Assembly: GCF_019049245.1 (NCBI RefSeq)
Contig: NZ_JAGMUK010000003.1
Span: 62,001-126,000, forward strand
Reading direction: 5' to 3'
Origin: Streptomyces sp. AC555_RSS877
Lineage (GTDB): Bacteria; Actinomycetota; Actinomycetes; Streptomycetales; Streptomycetaceae
DNA: 64,000 nucleotides
Shown: piece after piece, positions 55,335 to 63,996 of the stretch
How positions within the stretch are numbered: the first letter of the stretch is position 1
How the letters are laid out: each line of letters opens with the position of its first letter
Made by a program: the position numbers and the translations under genes
The notes under the pieces: generated by a model
Told to the model about the DNA's origin: nothing
Seen by the model: only the letters and a program-made list of their open reading frames with translations
Database searches by the model: none

Positions 55335-56750
55335 TCAGGGCTGCTCCCCCTCGTCGAGCGCGCGGGCGATCAGGCTGTTGGAATGCTGCTGACCGCCCTT
55401 GAGGATCTTCGCGTAGAAGCGGTACAGCACGGCGATGCTGTGGCCGGCGCGTGCGGCGACCTCCGCCGGGTCCACCCCCGACTTGATCCAGAGCGAGATT
55501 CCCGCATGCCGCAGGGAGTACGGCACTGCCGCAAGCTCGGATTTCACTTCGTTGGGAGTCAGTACCGCTTTACGCGCTCTCTCCCACATGGCGCAGTATT
55601 CGGTGGAAGCCACGCGTCCTCCACGTGCTGCTCGGAACAGCCGGCCGTCGTCGGCGGTGCCGTACCGGGTGGTGTGCTCGCGAAGTAGATGCACGAGAAC
55701 AGGCGGGATGGGCACGGTGCGCGTTGCGCCGCTTCTGCGCCGCTTGAGTCCCCGCTTCTCGTATGACGTGCCCTCGTCCGTCCAGCCGCCGCCAACCTCC
55801 GGGCGGCTCTCCCCAAGAAGCAGTTCACCCCACTCCTTGACGGTCTCCGGGGAGTTGGGCGGCAAGGTGCAGTCCGACTCCTTGAGCGCGACGATCTCAC
55901 CGGGCCGCATGGCTGCGTAGTAGAGACATCCGAAGAACGCGTGCAGGTGCTGACCGCGCGGCCCGGAGTCGCGGACCGCCCCGAGCAAGGCGCGTGCTAC
56001 ATCCGGGCCAGGCACGTACCGGAAGTCAATCTCGTCGTCGCTCTCGGCCGGTGTCCAGTCCACACGGGGCAGGGGGTTTGCTGTGAGCAGCCCTTTCTCC
56101 TCAACCGTGTAGCGCAGCACGTTACTCAGCACCATGCGCTTGCGCCGGGCCGTGTTCTCGGCAGCTTTGCCGCCGTCCAGCCGGAGTGAGAGCGCCTCCA
56201 GGGCGGGCCGTAGCAGCGCCGGGTCTTCCAAGTCCTTGACCTTGATGGAGTGGGCAGCAATCCACTCCAGGGCGGCTCGGATTTCAGTGGGTGGCTCCTC
56301 GACGGCATGGCGCGACACCCAGTGCCCTTCGGGACCACGAACAGCCCGGAATGCCCACTGATACAAGGCGGTGCGCAGTACCGCGGCACGGGGCGCTCCC
56401 CGCTTGCTGGTGACGAGCACAGGGGTCACGACAGCGAGCGATTCTGCGATGCTCGCCCGGTGCTTAGCCGCAGCTCGCGGCCACTTCATCAGTACGTAGC
56501 CGGTGACGTGTTCGTACCAGGATGGGGAAGTGCGAGCCCTCAATTCGCCCGCGGGCAGGCCCGTTTCCTCGTCGAATTGCTGGTGGTCGCGGAGAGCGGT
56601 CATCAACTCCGATCGGCGCCCCTCAGCTTGTGGCTTGAGCTTGAAACTCCGGGAGTGGGGACGCTCACCGACTCGCCAACGCAGTTCCCAGGGCTTCGGC
56701 CGGCCGGTGCGCTTGCGGATGGACCAAATATCGACGTCGTACGTGAGCAT
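55335..56750 (-). CDS. int: Tyrosine recombinase (AICE integrase)
   Basis: The 471-residue protein has an N-terminal core-binding domain and a catalytic domain. The catalytic residues seen are Arg282 (AMRPGEI), Arg414 in YSLRHAG (the usual first His is Tyr411), His437 (AGHS) and the nucleophile Tyr446 (YRFYAKIL). It integrates and excises the element at tRNA-Ser(TGA). It lies next to the att site and reads towards it. No lesion is evident. Confidence 0.92.
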   Translation of the reverse strand: MLTYDVDIWSIRKRTGRPKPWELRWRVGERPHSRSFKLKPQAEGRRSELMTALRDHQQFDEETGLPAGELRARTSPSWYEHVTGYVLMKWPRAAAKHRASIAESLAVVTPVLVTSKRGAPRAAVLRTALYQWAFRAVRGPEGHWVSRHAVEEPPTEIRAALEWIAAHSIKVKDLEDPALLRPALEALSLRLDGGKAAENTARRKRMVLSNVLRYTVEEKGLLTANPLPRVDWTPAESDDEIDFRYVPGPDVARALLGAVRDSGPRGQHLHAFFGCLYYAAMRPGEIVALKESDCTLPPNSPETVKEWGELLLGESRPEVGGGWTDEGTSYEKRGLKRRRSGATRTVPIPPVLVHLLREHTTRYGTADDGRLFRAARGGRVASTEYCAMWERARKAVLTPNEVKSELAAVPYSLRHAGISLWIKSGVDPAEVAARAGHSIAVLYRFYAKILKGGQQHSNSLIARALDEGEQP

Positions 56751-56810
56751 CTCTCTCCAGACAGAAGGAGGGGCCCGCGCTGAGCGCGGGCCCCGGTGAA
56801 ACGATCGGAT

Positions 56811-56999
56811 TTACGCGGCGTGCTGCTCGCAGCGCTCCCACCACGCGTCAAGGTCAGTGCGATTGACGCGGAGTTGGCCGTTGGGGAGCTTGTGAATGCG
56901 GGGGGCTTGGCCGCGTGCGCGCATGCGATAGAACGCCGCGCGGCTCATCTTGATCTCTGCGAGGACTTCGGGGAGCTTGAGCTTCTCGGGGCGAGCCAC
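56811..56999 (-). CDS. xis: Excisionase-like helix-turn-helix protein (Xis)
   Basis: The 62-residue protein begins VARPEKLKLPEVLAEIKMSRAAFYRMRARGQAPRIHKLPNGQLRV. This is a winged helix of the MerR/excisionase type, ending with DLDAWWERCEQHAA. It bends DNA beside att and directs the integrase towards excision. The GTG at 56999 has GAGGAG 8 bp upstream. It is 60 bp upstream of int. Confidence 0.85.
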   Translation of the reverse strand: MARPEKLKLPEVLAEIKMSRAAFYRMRARGQAPRIHKLPNGQLRVNRTDLDAWWERCEQHAA

Positions 57000-57031
57000 G
57001 TTGCGACTCCTCGTCTTGAGGCTTCTGGGGG

Positions 57032-57280
57032 ATCCGCAACATCCGCCACGCCGCAACATTGCTGGTCAGCGGCTTGAATCTGTGGCGGATGCCGTTTCTG
57101 TTGCGGATAGGTCCCGCCTCGCGGGGTGGCGCGGCGGGACCTTCTGGCATGGCTGGTCAGCCGACGATCCGGAGTTGGCGTGTGTCGGTTTCCGCGGACA
57201 TGTGGCGGCTCTCGGAAGGGGTATCCGCCACAGATTCACCCTCGTTGACCTGCGGTGTTGCGGCTGTTGCGGATGTTGCG
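57032..57280. repeat. Scattered TCCGCAACA repeats
   Basis: The 9-mer TCCGCAACA or its complement TGTTGCGGA is repeated. On the + strand TCCGCAACATCCGCCACGCCGCAACA runs through 57033-57058. TGTTGCGGA recurs at 57099-57107. TGTTGCGGCTGTTGCGGATGTTGCGGAT runs at 57256-57282, inside the end of the DUF3631 gene, where it encodes SATSATAATP. It looks like a set of iterons or binding sites. Confidence 0.65.
57110..57141 (-). terminator. Hairpin after the DUF3631 gene
   Basis: A 9-bp perfect stem, GGTCCCGCC with GGCGGGACC, and a 14-nt loop, 15 bp after the stop codon on the minus strand. It separates the replication operon from xis. Confidence 0.7.
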
Positions 57281-58422
57281 GATTTCTGGGGGTCGGGGCG
57301 GCAGTAGCGGTTCCACGCGTCGGTGAGGTCTTCGGCGTAGTAGCCCTTGGGGGTGGTGCTGCCGACCCGGATGCCCTTGGGCTTGATCGGGGTGTTGTCG
57401 GGGCGCACGTATTGGCTGAGGAGCTTGGACAGTCGGCGGGCGGTGAGTGCCTTGATGGCCTGTCCGTCCTCGCTCATGTCGGCCCACGGTGCGTCGTCGA
57501 GGGAGAGGAGGACTTCGAGGATGGCCGCGGTGGGCATCTTGTCCACGCCGCAGAACACCTTGTCGCGCAGGTCGGTCAACAGCCGCACGCCGAGGGAAGC
57601 TTCGTCGTTGCTGCTCGCTGACTTGATGAGTTCGATGCACGCTGCGCGGGCCCGTGCGGGCCAGTGCCCGCCGGCCGCGTCGGCGACCGCGAGCAGCGGT
57701 TCCCACACGTCGGCCGGCCGGTCGGTGACGCCTTCGGGCATCTCGGGCCACGCCTCGGCGACCTGGTCGTGCAGGGTGGCGGTCCAGTCCGCGAGGCGGT
57801 CCCGCAGGACGTGGCCCTGCTTCTCGTGGACGCGGCGCCGGTAGGGCTCGCACTTCTCGTTGGGGGCCTTCTTCCGCATGCGGATGATGACGGACCTGGT
57901 CAGGATCGTGTCCGGCAGCGTGCCGAGTCCGGCCATGGCGACCGCGCAGAACGAGGGGAAGAAGCCTGCTTTCTGGTCGGATCCGTCCCCGACGCAGCGC
58001 AGGGACTTGGCGCCGCGCCGGTATCCGGAGTTGAGGAACCCGCGGACTTCCTCGTTCCCGCCCGCCTTGGGACCGAAGACGGTGTCGATCTCGTCGAAAA
58101 GGAGCGTGGGTGTGCCCTCGTCTGCGGAAACGAGCCGGAACAGGGCGTTCGCGGATGCATTGACGGTGGTCGCAGCGCGCGGGGTGAGCGTCTCGATGAT
58201 CTCCAGCGCCCGAGACTTCCCGGAACCGGGTTCGGGGCTGAGGAACGCGATGCGGGCAGTGCCGTCGAGGGCGTCCATCAGGTGCGCGTGGGCGTCCCAC
58301 AGGGCTACGGCGACGTAGGCGTGTTCGGTGGGGAAGACGTTGAAGCGGCGGTGGAAGGCTTCCACCTCGTCGAGCAGCGCGGCTCCGTCGATGGACGGGC
58401 CGGGCGTGTTGGTGCTGGTCAT
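57157..58422 (-). CDS. DUF3631 replication ATPase
   Basis: The 421-residue protein has Walker A in LSPEPGSGKSRAL (residues 61-73) and Walker B in TPTLLFDEIDTVFG (about 104-117). It has the DUF3631 C-terminal region with WPARARAACIELI and the end KPKGIRVGSTTPKGYYAEDL. In AICEs this protein works with the prim-pol, probably as a helicase-like replication factor. Its ATG overlaps the small gene upstream by 4 bp. The end is repetitive at the DNA level. Confidence 0.85.
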   Translation of the reverse strand: MTSTNTPGPSIDGAALLDEVEAFHRRFNVFPTEHAYVAVALWDAHAHLMDALDGTARIAFLSPEPGSGKSRALEIIETLTPRAATTVNASANALFRLVSADEGTPTLLFDEIDTVFGPKAGGNEEVRGFLNSGYRRGAKSLRCVGDGSDQKAGFFPSFCAVAMAGLGTLPDTILTRSVIIRMRKKAPNEKCEPYRRRVHEKQGHVLRDRLADWTATLHDQVAEAWPEMPEGVTDRPADVWEPLLAVADAAGGHWPARARAACIELIKSASSNDEASLGVRLLTDLRDKVFCGVDKMPTAAILEVLLSLDDAPWADMSEDGQAIKALTARRLSKLLSQYVRPDNTPIKPKGIRVGSTTPKGYYAEDLTDAWNRYCRPDPQKSATSATAATPQVNEGESVADTPSESRHMSAETDTRQLRIVG

Positions 58423-58772
58423 GCGGCGGTCCTCCCTTCCTGGGGAGTGCGGAGCGGGCAGGTGTCGCGGTGTGCTTCGTGGTCGGCGATCAGGGCGTGC
58501 ACCTTGCCGTGGCCGATGGCACTGCGGTCACGGCCGCACAGGCATTTCGAGGTGGCCGTAGGGACGGCGCCGCGCGGGGCGACGATGTGCAGCCACGCGA
58601 CGGGGTACCGGCCGTCGCCCCGGTGCGGGTCAGGGAGAACAGCAGTGGGGACGCCTTCGGCGACGCCCTTCGGCTCGCCTACGGCCTGCTCAGGCGTGGC
58701 CTGTTCGGCGTCCTGCGGGCCGGTCGTGGCTGTCTGCTGGCCTTCCAAGGGGGGATGGAGTGGGGTGTTCAT
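58419..58772 (-). CDS. Small AICE protein with Cys/His motif
   Basis: The 117-residue protein has a Gln/Thr/Glu-rich first half, then TSKCLCGRDRSAIGHGKVHALIADHEAHRDTCPL. The C-x-C...H...H-x3-H...C pattern looks like a zinc-binding site. The ATG at 58772 overlaps the prim-pol stop by 4 bp and its own stop overlaps the next ATG by 4 bp. The three genes are thus one translationally coupled replication operon. It is not a family I can name. Confidence 0.7.
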   Translation of the reverse strand: MNTPLHPPLEGQQTATTGPQDAEQATPEQAVGEPKGVAEGVPTAVLPDPHRGDGRYPVAWLHIVAPRGAVPTATSKCLCGRDRSAIGHGKVHALIADHEAHRDTCPLRTPQEGRTAA

Positions 58773-59680
58773 GCCGCATCCCGGGGCCGGGCTTTGCGGA
58801 TGGAGCTGTCCAGGGCGCTGCGGATCGTGGCGCGGCACTCGGCAGCGGTGAGCCCGCGTGCCTCTCCCGCCCCTTGGAAGGCTCCCTCCACCATGTGCCG
58901 GGCGATGTCGCCCCACGCGACGAAGCGCCCCACCTTGAAGGCGGACCGGTTGAGCGTGATGTTGCCCGCCCCCTCCGGGGCCGCCAGCACCGTCCGGCAT
59001 TCGCGTTCCAAAGCGGCGGTGGCTGCGCGGCTGCCGCTGATCGTGGGCCACGCGAACGGCACGACCGGCCGGGGCTCGGGCTCCTCCAACAGGCAGACCA
59101 TCCATGCGGGCAGCTCCGCGACAGCCATGTCGTCGGTGACGGCGTACGGGCCGGCCGGGGTGATGCTGCCGGCGCCGACGACGTAGCCACCCCATCCGCG
59201 GGTGTCGACCAGCGGGGCGAGACTGCCCGCGGTGTTCCCCAGTCGGACACCGGCCGGGGCGGCGAAGTACAGATGTCCTCCGCCGCTCGCGGTCCGGACC
59301 TGGCGGGTGGCAGGGACGGGCTGTTCGGTGCGCTCGCAGAGCGCTCCAAAGGTCGCCGCGCCGCAAGGCGCGTCCGAACTGCCCTTGTGCTTGGGCAAGT
59401 CAAGGTCGACGACCAGGAGCCCGGAGGGGCCGGTGGCGATGCCGACGTTGAACGGAGCCCGTGCCCAGGTGGCGCGGATGAGGTCCGGGTTGGTGGTGGC
59501 GCGCTGCTCCCATTTGCGGTGCCCGTCCTCGCACACCCCGGTCCGCGTGCAGGCGGCTTCTCCATGAAGCGCGGGCCGCTTGGTGCCGGGGAACAGGGGG
59601 AAGACGTGCCAGCCGCGCTCAGCGGCCGACAGGGCGGCGGCGAGTAGTTCCTCTCGCCTGTCGTGGTGGGGATGGGTCAT
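58769..59680 (-). CDS. Bifunctional DNA primase/polymerase (prim-pol)
   Basis: The 303-residue protein has the AEP prim-pol domain: AALSAAERGWHVFPLFPGTKRPA near the N-terminus, VGIATGPSGLLVVDLDLPK with the catalytic DxD pair, SGGGHLYFAAPAG with the catalytic His, and DTRGWGGYVVGAGS. It starts replication of the excised element. The ATG at 59680 has GGAG 9 bp upstream. It is the first gene of the coupled operon. Confidence 0.9.
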   Translation of the reverse strand: MTHPHHDRREELLAAALSAAERGWHVFPLFPGTKRPALHGEAACTRTGVCEDGHRKWEQRATTNPDLIRATWARAPFNVGIATGPSGLLVVDLDLPKHKGSSDAPCGAATFGALCERTEQPVPATRQVRTASGGGHLYFAAPAGVRLGNTAGSLAPLVDTRGWGGYVVGAGSITPAGPYAVTDDMAVAELPAWMVCLLEEPEPRPVVPFAWPTISGSRAATAALERECRTVLAAPEGAGNITLNRSAFKVGRFVAWGDIARHMVEGAFQGAGEARGLTAAECRATIRSALDSSIRKARPRDAA

Positions 59681-59717
59681 CCTGGGGTCTCCAGTTCCTT
59701 TGATGGATGCTGGTTGG

Positions 59718-59762
59718 CAAGGGCGGCCCCGCTTCATTGGCGTGAGTGGGGGGCCGCCCTTG
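59718..59762 (-). terminator. Terminator after the small membrane-protein gene
   Basis: A 13-bp perfect stem, CAAGGGCGGCCCC with GGGGCCGCCCTTG, and a 19-nt loop, 7 bp after the stop codon of the minus-strand gene. Confidence 0.75.
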
Positions 59763-59768
59763 GCGTAG

Positions 59769-60077
59769 CTAGGTGCTCTTGGAGCGGGCGAGGCGCAGGG
59801 TGATGCCGCCGACGCCGATGGGTCCGGCCGCGGCGGCGATGACGGTGAAGGTGTGGGCCGCGGCGTTGAGCAGGAAGCAGATGGCGGCGACCAGCCCCCA
59901 GCCGCCGGCAACGACCGCGCCCGCGATGGCGAACGGGACGACGATGCGCCGCCACTGGAAGGCGGGCGGGGTGTCGTTGACGACGAACACGACCGGCTGT
60001 CCGGTGGCCTGCGCGCGCTGGTAGAGGTCGGCGGGGATGTGCGGGGCTATCTGGCCGGGCGGGAGGTGCTGGCTCAT
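59769..60077 (-). CDS. Small AICE membrane protein (SpdD-like)
   Basis: The 102-residue protein has a soluble start (MSQHLPPGQIAPHIPADLYQRAQATGQPVVFV) and two hydrophobic segments at about residues 52-72 and 74-93. AICEs and Streptomyces plasmids encode such small Spd (spread) proteins, needed for transfer within the recipient mycelium. The name is by position and shape, not sequence. GGGAG precedes the ATG at 60077. Confidence 0.72.
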   Translation of the reverse strand: MSQHLPPGQIAPHIPADLYQRAQATGQPVVFVVNDTPPAFQWRRIVVPFAIAGAVVAGGWGLVAAICFLLNAAAHTFTVIAAAAGPIGVGGITLRLARSKST

Positions 60078-60101
60078 TTCTGGCTCCCTCGGGGTGTGCC
60101 G

Positions 60102-60132
60102 CGGGCCCGCGCCGACAGGTGGCGCGGGCCCG
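60102..60132. terminator. Hairpin between the repeat array and the small membrane-protein gene
   Basis: A 12-bp perfect stem, CGGGCCCGCGCC with GGCGCGGGCCCG, and a 7-nt loop. It separates the tra operon and its downstream repeats from the small membrane-protein gene. Confidence 0.75.
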
Positions 60133-60149
60133 TGCGGGGTGGGTGTGTG

Positions 60150-60308
60150 CTTGTCGCGTTGCTTGTCGTCTCTCTTGTCGTGCGGCTTGTCGTCTGGCTT
60201 GTCGCTTGTCTTGTCTTGTCGCTTGTCGCCTCCCAGGTCACAAGCCGTTTCCGGGCTTCCAGGACCCGGCAAGCGACATGTGGTGAAGCGGGGGCGACAA
60301 GCGACAAG
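60150..60308. repeat. 12-bp-periodic CTTGTCG array, candidate transfer locus
   Basis: CTTGTCG occurs at 60150, 60162, 60174, 60186 and 60198, exactly 12 bp apart. Tighter copies follow at 60205, 60210, 60215 and 60222 (two of them ending in T). Two inverted copies, CGACAAG at 60295 and 60302, lie just beyond the tra stop codon. Streptomyces translocases recognise short repeats in a clt locus near their own gene, so this is a good candidate. Confidence 0.8.
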
Positions 60309-60311
60309 TGA

Positions 60312-62414
60312 TCAGGCGTCGGACGCGTGGGAACGGTGGATGTAGCGGGCTTTGGTGCCCTCGCCGACCCGGACGGCGGTGCCGTCCTGCACCCACGTTT
60401 TCAGCCAGCCGACGACCGTCTGACGAGTCGTGCCGTACGCGTCTGCGAGCGCGCGGGCGATCGCGGACGCCCCGGTGCCTGCGGGGCCGGCGGCGAGCAG
60501 CGCGGCGAGCGCGGCCTGTTGGGCCGGGCTGTCCTGCTCGCCCCGCAGCGCGGACAGGTTCAGTCCGGCCGGATGATCCGGCCCGTCGCCCTCGTCGGCG
60601 GTGTGCGGGTCGGGTGCGGTGCCGAACTGCGCGTCGATCTCCTCACGGAACCGGCGCGCCAGCTCCTCCTCAGCCGACTCCGGCTGTGCACTGTTCAGCG
60701 CGGATAGCCGCAGCGTCCCCGCAGCGCCCGTCGACCCGTCGCCAGCATCGGCGTCCGTTGCCACCTGGTCGCGCATCCATGCGGTGCGCTCCGCGTCCCA
60801 GCGCCGCGCGTAGGCGGGGCCGGCTGCCTTGGCGGACACGTCGTCGAGCACGGGGTGCCGGTCGGAGGTGGCGGCGATGATCTCCCGGATCTGATTCGGC
60901 AGGATCCGCCACGCCTTGAACAGCGCGGCCGGCGACTCCGGTGTTCCCATGAACCCGGCGCCCTTGTGCGGGGCCTGATCCACGCGCAGGCCGCGGGTGC
61001 CGGGGAACATCTTGCTCAGGTCCATGCCCTCGGTCTCGCCGCCCGTGAGGGCGACGCGGACCTTGGCTTCCCGGCGGATCATCAGGTTGCTCAGCACGCT
61101 GCCGGTCGCCCCGAGCGCGGTGAGCACGGTGCGCACGCCCATGGCACGGGCGATCCGGATCACTTCGAGGATCTTTTCCCCGAGCTTGCGGATCTGCCGG
61201 TCGGGGCTGGCCAGGATCTCCGCGCCCTCGTCGATCACGAGCATGATCTGAGGAATCCGCGGGCTGATCGGCAACAGGTCCGTGTTCGCCTTGGACAACA
61301 GATCCTGGTAGCCCATCTTGCGCTGCTTGGCCACCCGCACGGCCGTATCCAGCATCGTCATGGCCTCGTCGAACGTGCCGGCGAGCCAGTCGATACCGGG
61401 CCGCACGGGCTTGCCGTCCTCCCGCACGATCTGTCCGTTCAGCGCGGGCAGCACCCACGGCAGACCGGCCGACCCGGCGTTCAGGTCGATCACCCACGTC
61501 AGGACGTCGTCGGCGCGGGCGAACCCGGCGAGGATCGCATGCACCATGTTCGTCTTGCCCGAACCGGTCGGGCCCACGATCAGAGCGCACTGCTCGCGCA
61601 GGTAGGCGAGGATCTGGGAGGCGTTGGTGCGGTAGCCCCACGGAATGCCGGTAAGCACGGACAGGGTGCTGTAGTCGGCGGGGTAGGTGCGTTCCTGTTC
61701 CAGGACGTTGACCGTGGTCACGTCGATGATGACCCGGCCCTGGTCGATGCCGGGGGAGGCGGTGGCGGTGCAGCCGTGCGGCAGACGCGCATCCGCCGAC
61801 AGTCGCGCGGACTCACCCGCGATCTTGTTCCAGGTGGCGCCGCCGGGCGGGAGTTCGGCGTCGATGGAAAATCCGGCACCGGTCTCCCACATCTCCACCC
61901 CCAGCACCCGCACGGTGATGGAGCACACGCGCTGGATGCGGTCGACCCATTCCGCGGCGACCGCGCGGCGTTCTGCGGACAACTCCGCGGCGATCTGCCG
62001 CTGTTCGACGGCGATGGCCTCCTCTTCCCGCGCCTCCTCATACAAGGCGCTTGAGCGGGCGGCGGCGCCGATCCCGACACCGATCGTGGCCAGCGATCCG
62101 AGGGCGGCCCAGGTGAGCGGCCCGGTGGTCATGGCCCATGTGGTCCACCCGGCACCGACCAGCCAGGAGGCGGCGCGGGTGGCCAGGGTGCGGCCGGCGC
62201 TGCGCAAGCGCAGCCCGACCACGGTGTGTCCCAGGGCGCCGGCCGCGCCCACGGCCAATGCCCATCCGGGCGGCATGGCGGTGGCCGCTCCAGTGGCGGC
62301 GACGGCGAAGGCTCCGGTGGTCGCGGACAGGGCGCCGGTCACGGGTCCGTGACCGGCAGCCCAGTCCAGCACCGGGCCACTGCCCTGCTGCTGTTTGGCG
62401 GTGGCAGTGCTCAT
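60312..62414 (-). CDS. tra: FtsK/SpoIIIE-type DNA translocase (TraB/TraSA-like)
   Basis: The 700-residue protein has membrane segments in residues 25-120. The motor domain has Walker A GPTGSGKT at 281-288, a Walker B in MLVIDEGAEIL (about 385) and DRQIRKLGEKILEVIRIARAMGVRTVL. The last 70 residues are a winged helix (ASAIARALADAYGTTRQTVVGWLKTWVQDG), the gamma domain that reads transfer repeats. It pumps double-stranded DNA to the recipient. It starts 1 bp after the upstream gene. The candidate target repeats lie right after the stop. Confidence 0.92.
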   Translation of the reverse strand: MSTATAKQQQGSGPVLDWAAGHGPVTGALSATTGAFAVAATGAATAMPPGWALAVGAAGALGHTVVGLRLRSAGRTLATRAASWLVGAGWTTWAMTTGPLTWAALGSLATIGVGIGAAARSSALYEEAREEEAIAVEQRQIAAELSAERRAVAAEWVDRIQRVCSITVRVLGVEMWETGAGFSIDAELPPGGATWNKIAGESARLSADARLPHGCTATASPGIDQGRVIIDVTTVNVLEQERTYPADYSTLSVLTGIPWGYRTNASQILAYLREQCALIVGPTGSGKTNMVHAILAGFARADDVLTWVIDLNAGSAGLPWVLPALNGQIVREDGKPVRPGIDWLAGTFDEAMTMLDTAVRVAKQRKMGYQDLLSKANTDLLPISPRIPQIMLVIDEGAEILASPDRQIRKLGEKILEVIRIARAMGVRTVLTALGATGSVLSNLMIRREAKVRVALTGGETEGMDLSKMFPGTRGLRVDQAPHKGAGFMGTPESPAALFKAWRILPNQIREIIAATSDRHPVLDDVSAKAAGPAYARRWDAERTAWMRDQVATDADAGDGSTGAAGTLRLSALNSAQPESAEEELARRFREEIDAQFGTAPDPHTADEGDGPDHPAGLNLSALRGEQDSPAQQAALAALLAAGPAGTGASAIARALADAYGTTRQTVVGWLKTWVQDGTAVRVGEGTKARYIHRSHASDA

Positions 62415-62415
62415 C

Positions 62416-63996
62416 TCAGACGTTCCAACCCTTCTCAGCCTCGGGTCCGTTGCGGGGGTCCTCGTGGCGAGCGATGTCCTGCTCGTGCTGCCGGCGGAAG
62501 ATCGGGCCCATTTCCTCGGCCACGGAGACCGCGGCCATCACCGCGCCGAAGCAGTCCCGGAAGGTCTCCGCGACCGCCTTCTCCAGCGGGAACTCGTTGT
62601 CGGAGCGCTCACCGAGAATCTTCATCACGTTCGCCACGCTGGTCAGCGCCTCCGGAAGACCCTCGATCATGGCGAGGATCTCCATGGCGTTCTCGGGGTC
62701 GTAGGAGTTGGCGGCCTGCTCCATCTCGGCAGCGGCCTCTTCGAACCGGAAACCAGACACGTGCTCTCCTTCACTTACCTCGGGTGTGGTGTGGGTGGGG
62801 ACCATGACTGCGGGCCGCTGCACGCTGTCCGCGATGCCGTCCGTGCCGTCCTGCTCGGCCTGCGCATCGGCGGCCGCCTCCCGCTCGCGCAGGGTCTTGC
62901 GCGTTGACTCGTCCCGGCCCGCGCGCTGCCCGCCCGCGGTCTGTGCCATCCGGCGGAACAGGCGCCGACCAGGATGGATCAGGGCAGGAAGGCCGAACTT
63001 GCGGCCGATCGGGCTGGTCAGAAAGCCGAGCAGCCCGACCGGCAGTGCGAGCAGCGCGGCCAGCAGACGGCGACCGTGGAAGCGGGCCGCGGAACGGCGA
63101 AGCGCCTGGCGTGCTGCCTTGCGGGCCGGGGCCTTACGGACCTGCCCGCGCTTGGCCGCGATGGTGCCGCCGGTTTTGGCGTCGCGCCGGGCACGCTGCT
63201 TGGCAACCGCAGCGTCCCGCGCGATACGCGCCTTACGGGCCGCACCACCCATCAAACGGCCCGACAGACCAGGACGCTTGCCCGACCGTGCGTTGCCGGC
63301 CGCGGCCTTAGCGTTGCGCCGGGCGTCAGCGACCGCACGTCGAGCGGTGGTGGTCTGCATCCGCTGTCCGCCGCGCGAACCCGCCGCGGCCTTCTGTGCG
63401 GCACGCAGCGCCTTGACCTGCCCGACCCGGCCCGCAGCCCTACCCGCGCTCGCCGCGTGCCTGGCCGCGCCGTGGCCGCCCTTGCCCTGCGCCTTTTTGC
63501 TGGTTGCGGCGCTGCGGTGACCAGCGTTCGGGCCGGTGCCACGGCGGTGCTGACCAGGCACCTTGCCCGACCGGCCACCGGAACGACCAGCACGAGAGCC
63601 AGCAGAACGGCTCCCGGGCCCGCCGCGGGCGCCCGAAGCGGCGCTCCGTAGCCCTGCGGCGCGAGCAGCATTACGGCCGGCAGAGCGGGCCGCGGCCCGC
63701 CGGGAGTCACGGCGCGGGCCCGTCTTGCGGGAGCGGGTGGCGGCGACCGTGCCGAGCACGACCATGCCGGTAGCGGCCACCGCCGCGGCGATCGGGCCAC
63801 CGGCCAGGGACGCTGCGGCGACCGCACCCACGGTGCTGTTCGCCCCGGACAGGGCGAGCGGCACGATGGGCCACCCGCCGGGCGTGTGCTCCACCTCCTT
63901 CACCTCCTTTGCCGCGGCGGGCGGGATGTCGGGAGGCGGGGGTGGTGTGATCGGGGCAGCCGGTACGGCTACCGCCTCAGTGCTGAGTTCCGTCAT
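62416..63996 (-). CDS. Basic AICE transfer-associated membrane protein
   Basis: The 526-residue protein has a Pro-rich start, a hydrophobic stretch at about residues 45-85, and a middle region of about 230 residues extremely rich in Ala, Arg, Gly and Lys, like histone H1 tails. A second hydrophobic segment (RRLLAALLALPVGLLGFLTSPIG) and an acidic helical C-terminus (EEAAAEMEQAANSYDPENAMEILAMIEGLPEAL) follow. It is just upstream of tra and likely cotranscribed. It may bind DNA or cell-wall polymers during transfer. The name is by context only. The ATG at 63996 is 4 bp from the window end, so an earlier start cannot be excluded. Confidence 0.75.
   Translation of the reverse strand: MTELSTEAVAVPAAPITPPPPPDIPPAAAKEVKEVEHTPGGWPIVPLALSGANSTVGAVAAASLAGGPIAAAVAATGMVVLGTVAATRSRKTGPRRDSRRAAARSAGRNAARAAGLRSAASGARGGPGSRSAGSRAGRSGGRSGKVPGQHRRGTGPNAGHRSAATSKKAQGKGGHGAARHAASAGRAAGRVGQVKALRAAQKAAAGSRGGQRMQTTTARRAVADARRNAKAAAGNARSGKRPGLSGRLMGGAARKARIARDAAVAKQRARRDAKTGGTIAAKRGQVRKAPARKAARQALRRSAARFHGRRLLAALLALPVGLLGFLTSPIGRKFGLPALIHPGRRLFRRMAQTAGGQRAGRDESTRKTLREREAAADAQAEQDGTDGIADSVQRPAVMVPTHTTPEVSEGEHVSGFRFEEAAAEMEQAANSYDPENAMEILAMIEGLPEALTSVANVMKILGERSDNEFPLEKAVAETFRDCFGAVMAAVSVAEEMGPIFRRQHEQDIARHEDPRNGPEAEKGWNV

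Noticed and set aside
58419..59366. A 315-codon frame through the prim-pol gene
   Set aside because: Only the last 117 codons (from the ATG at 58772) look coding; the 5' part is a shadow of prim-pol.
60077..60272. N-terminal extension of the small membrane protein through the repeat array (DKP/DKR repeats)
   Set aside because: The frame is open only because the repeat period is a multiple of three. A good ribosome-binding site precedes the ATG at 60077 and a strong hairpin lies in between.
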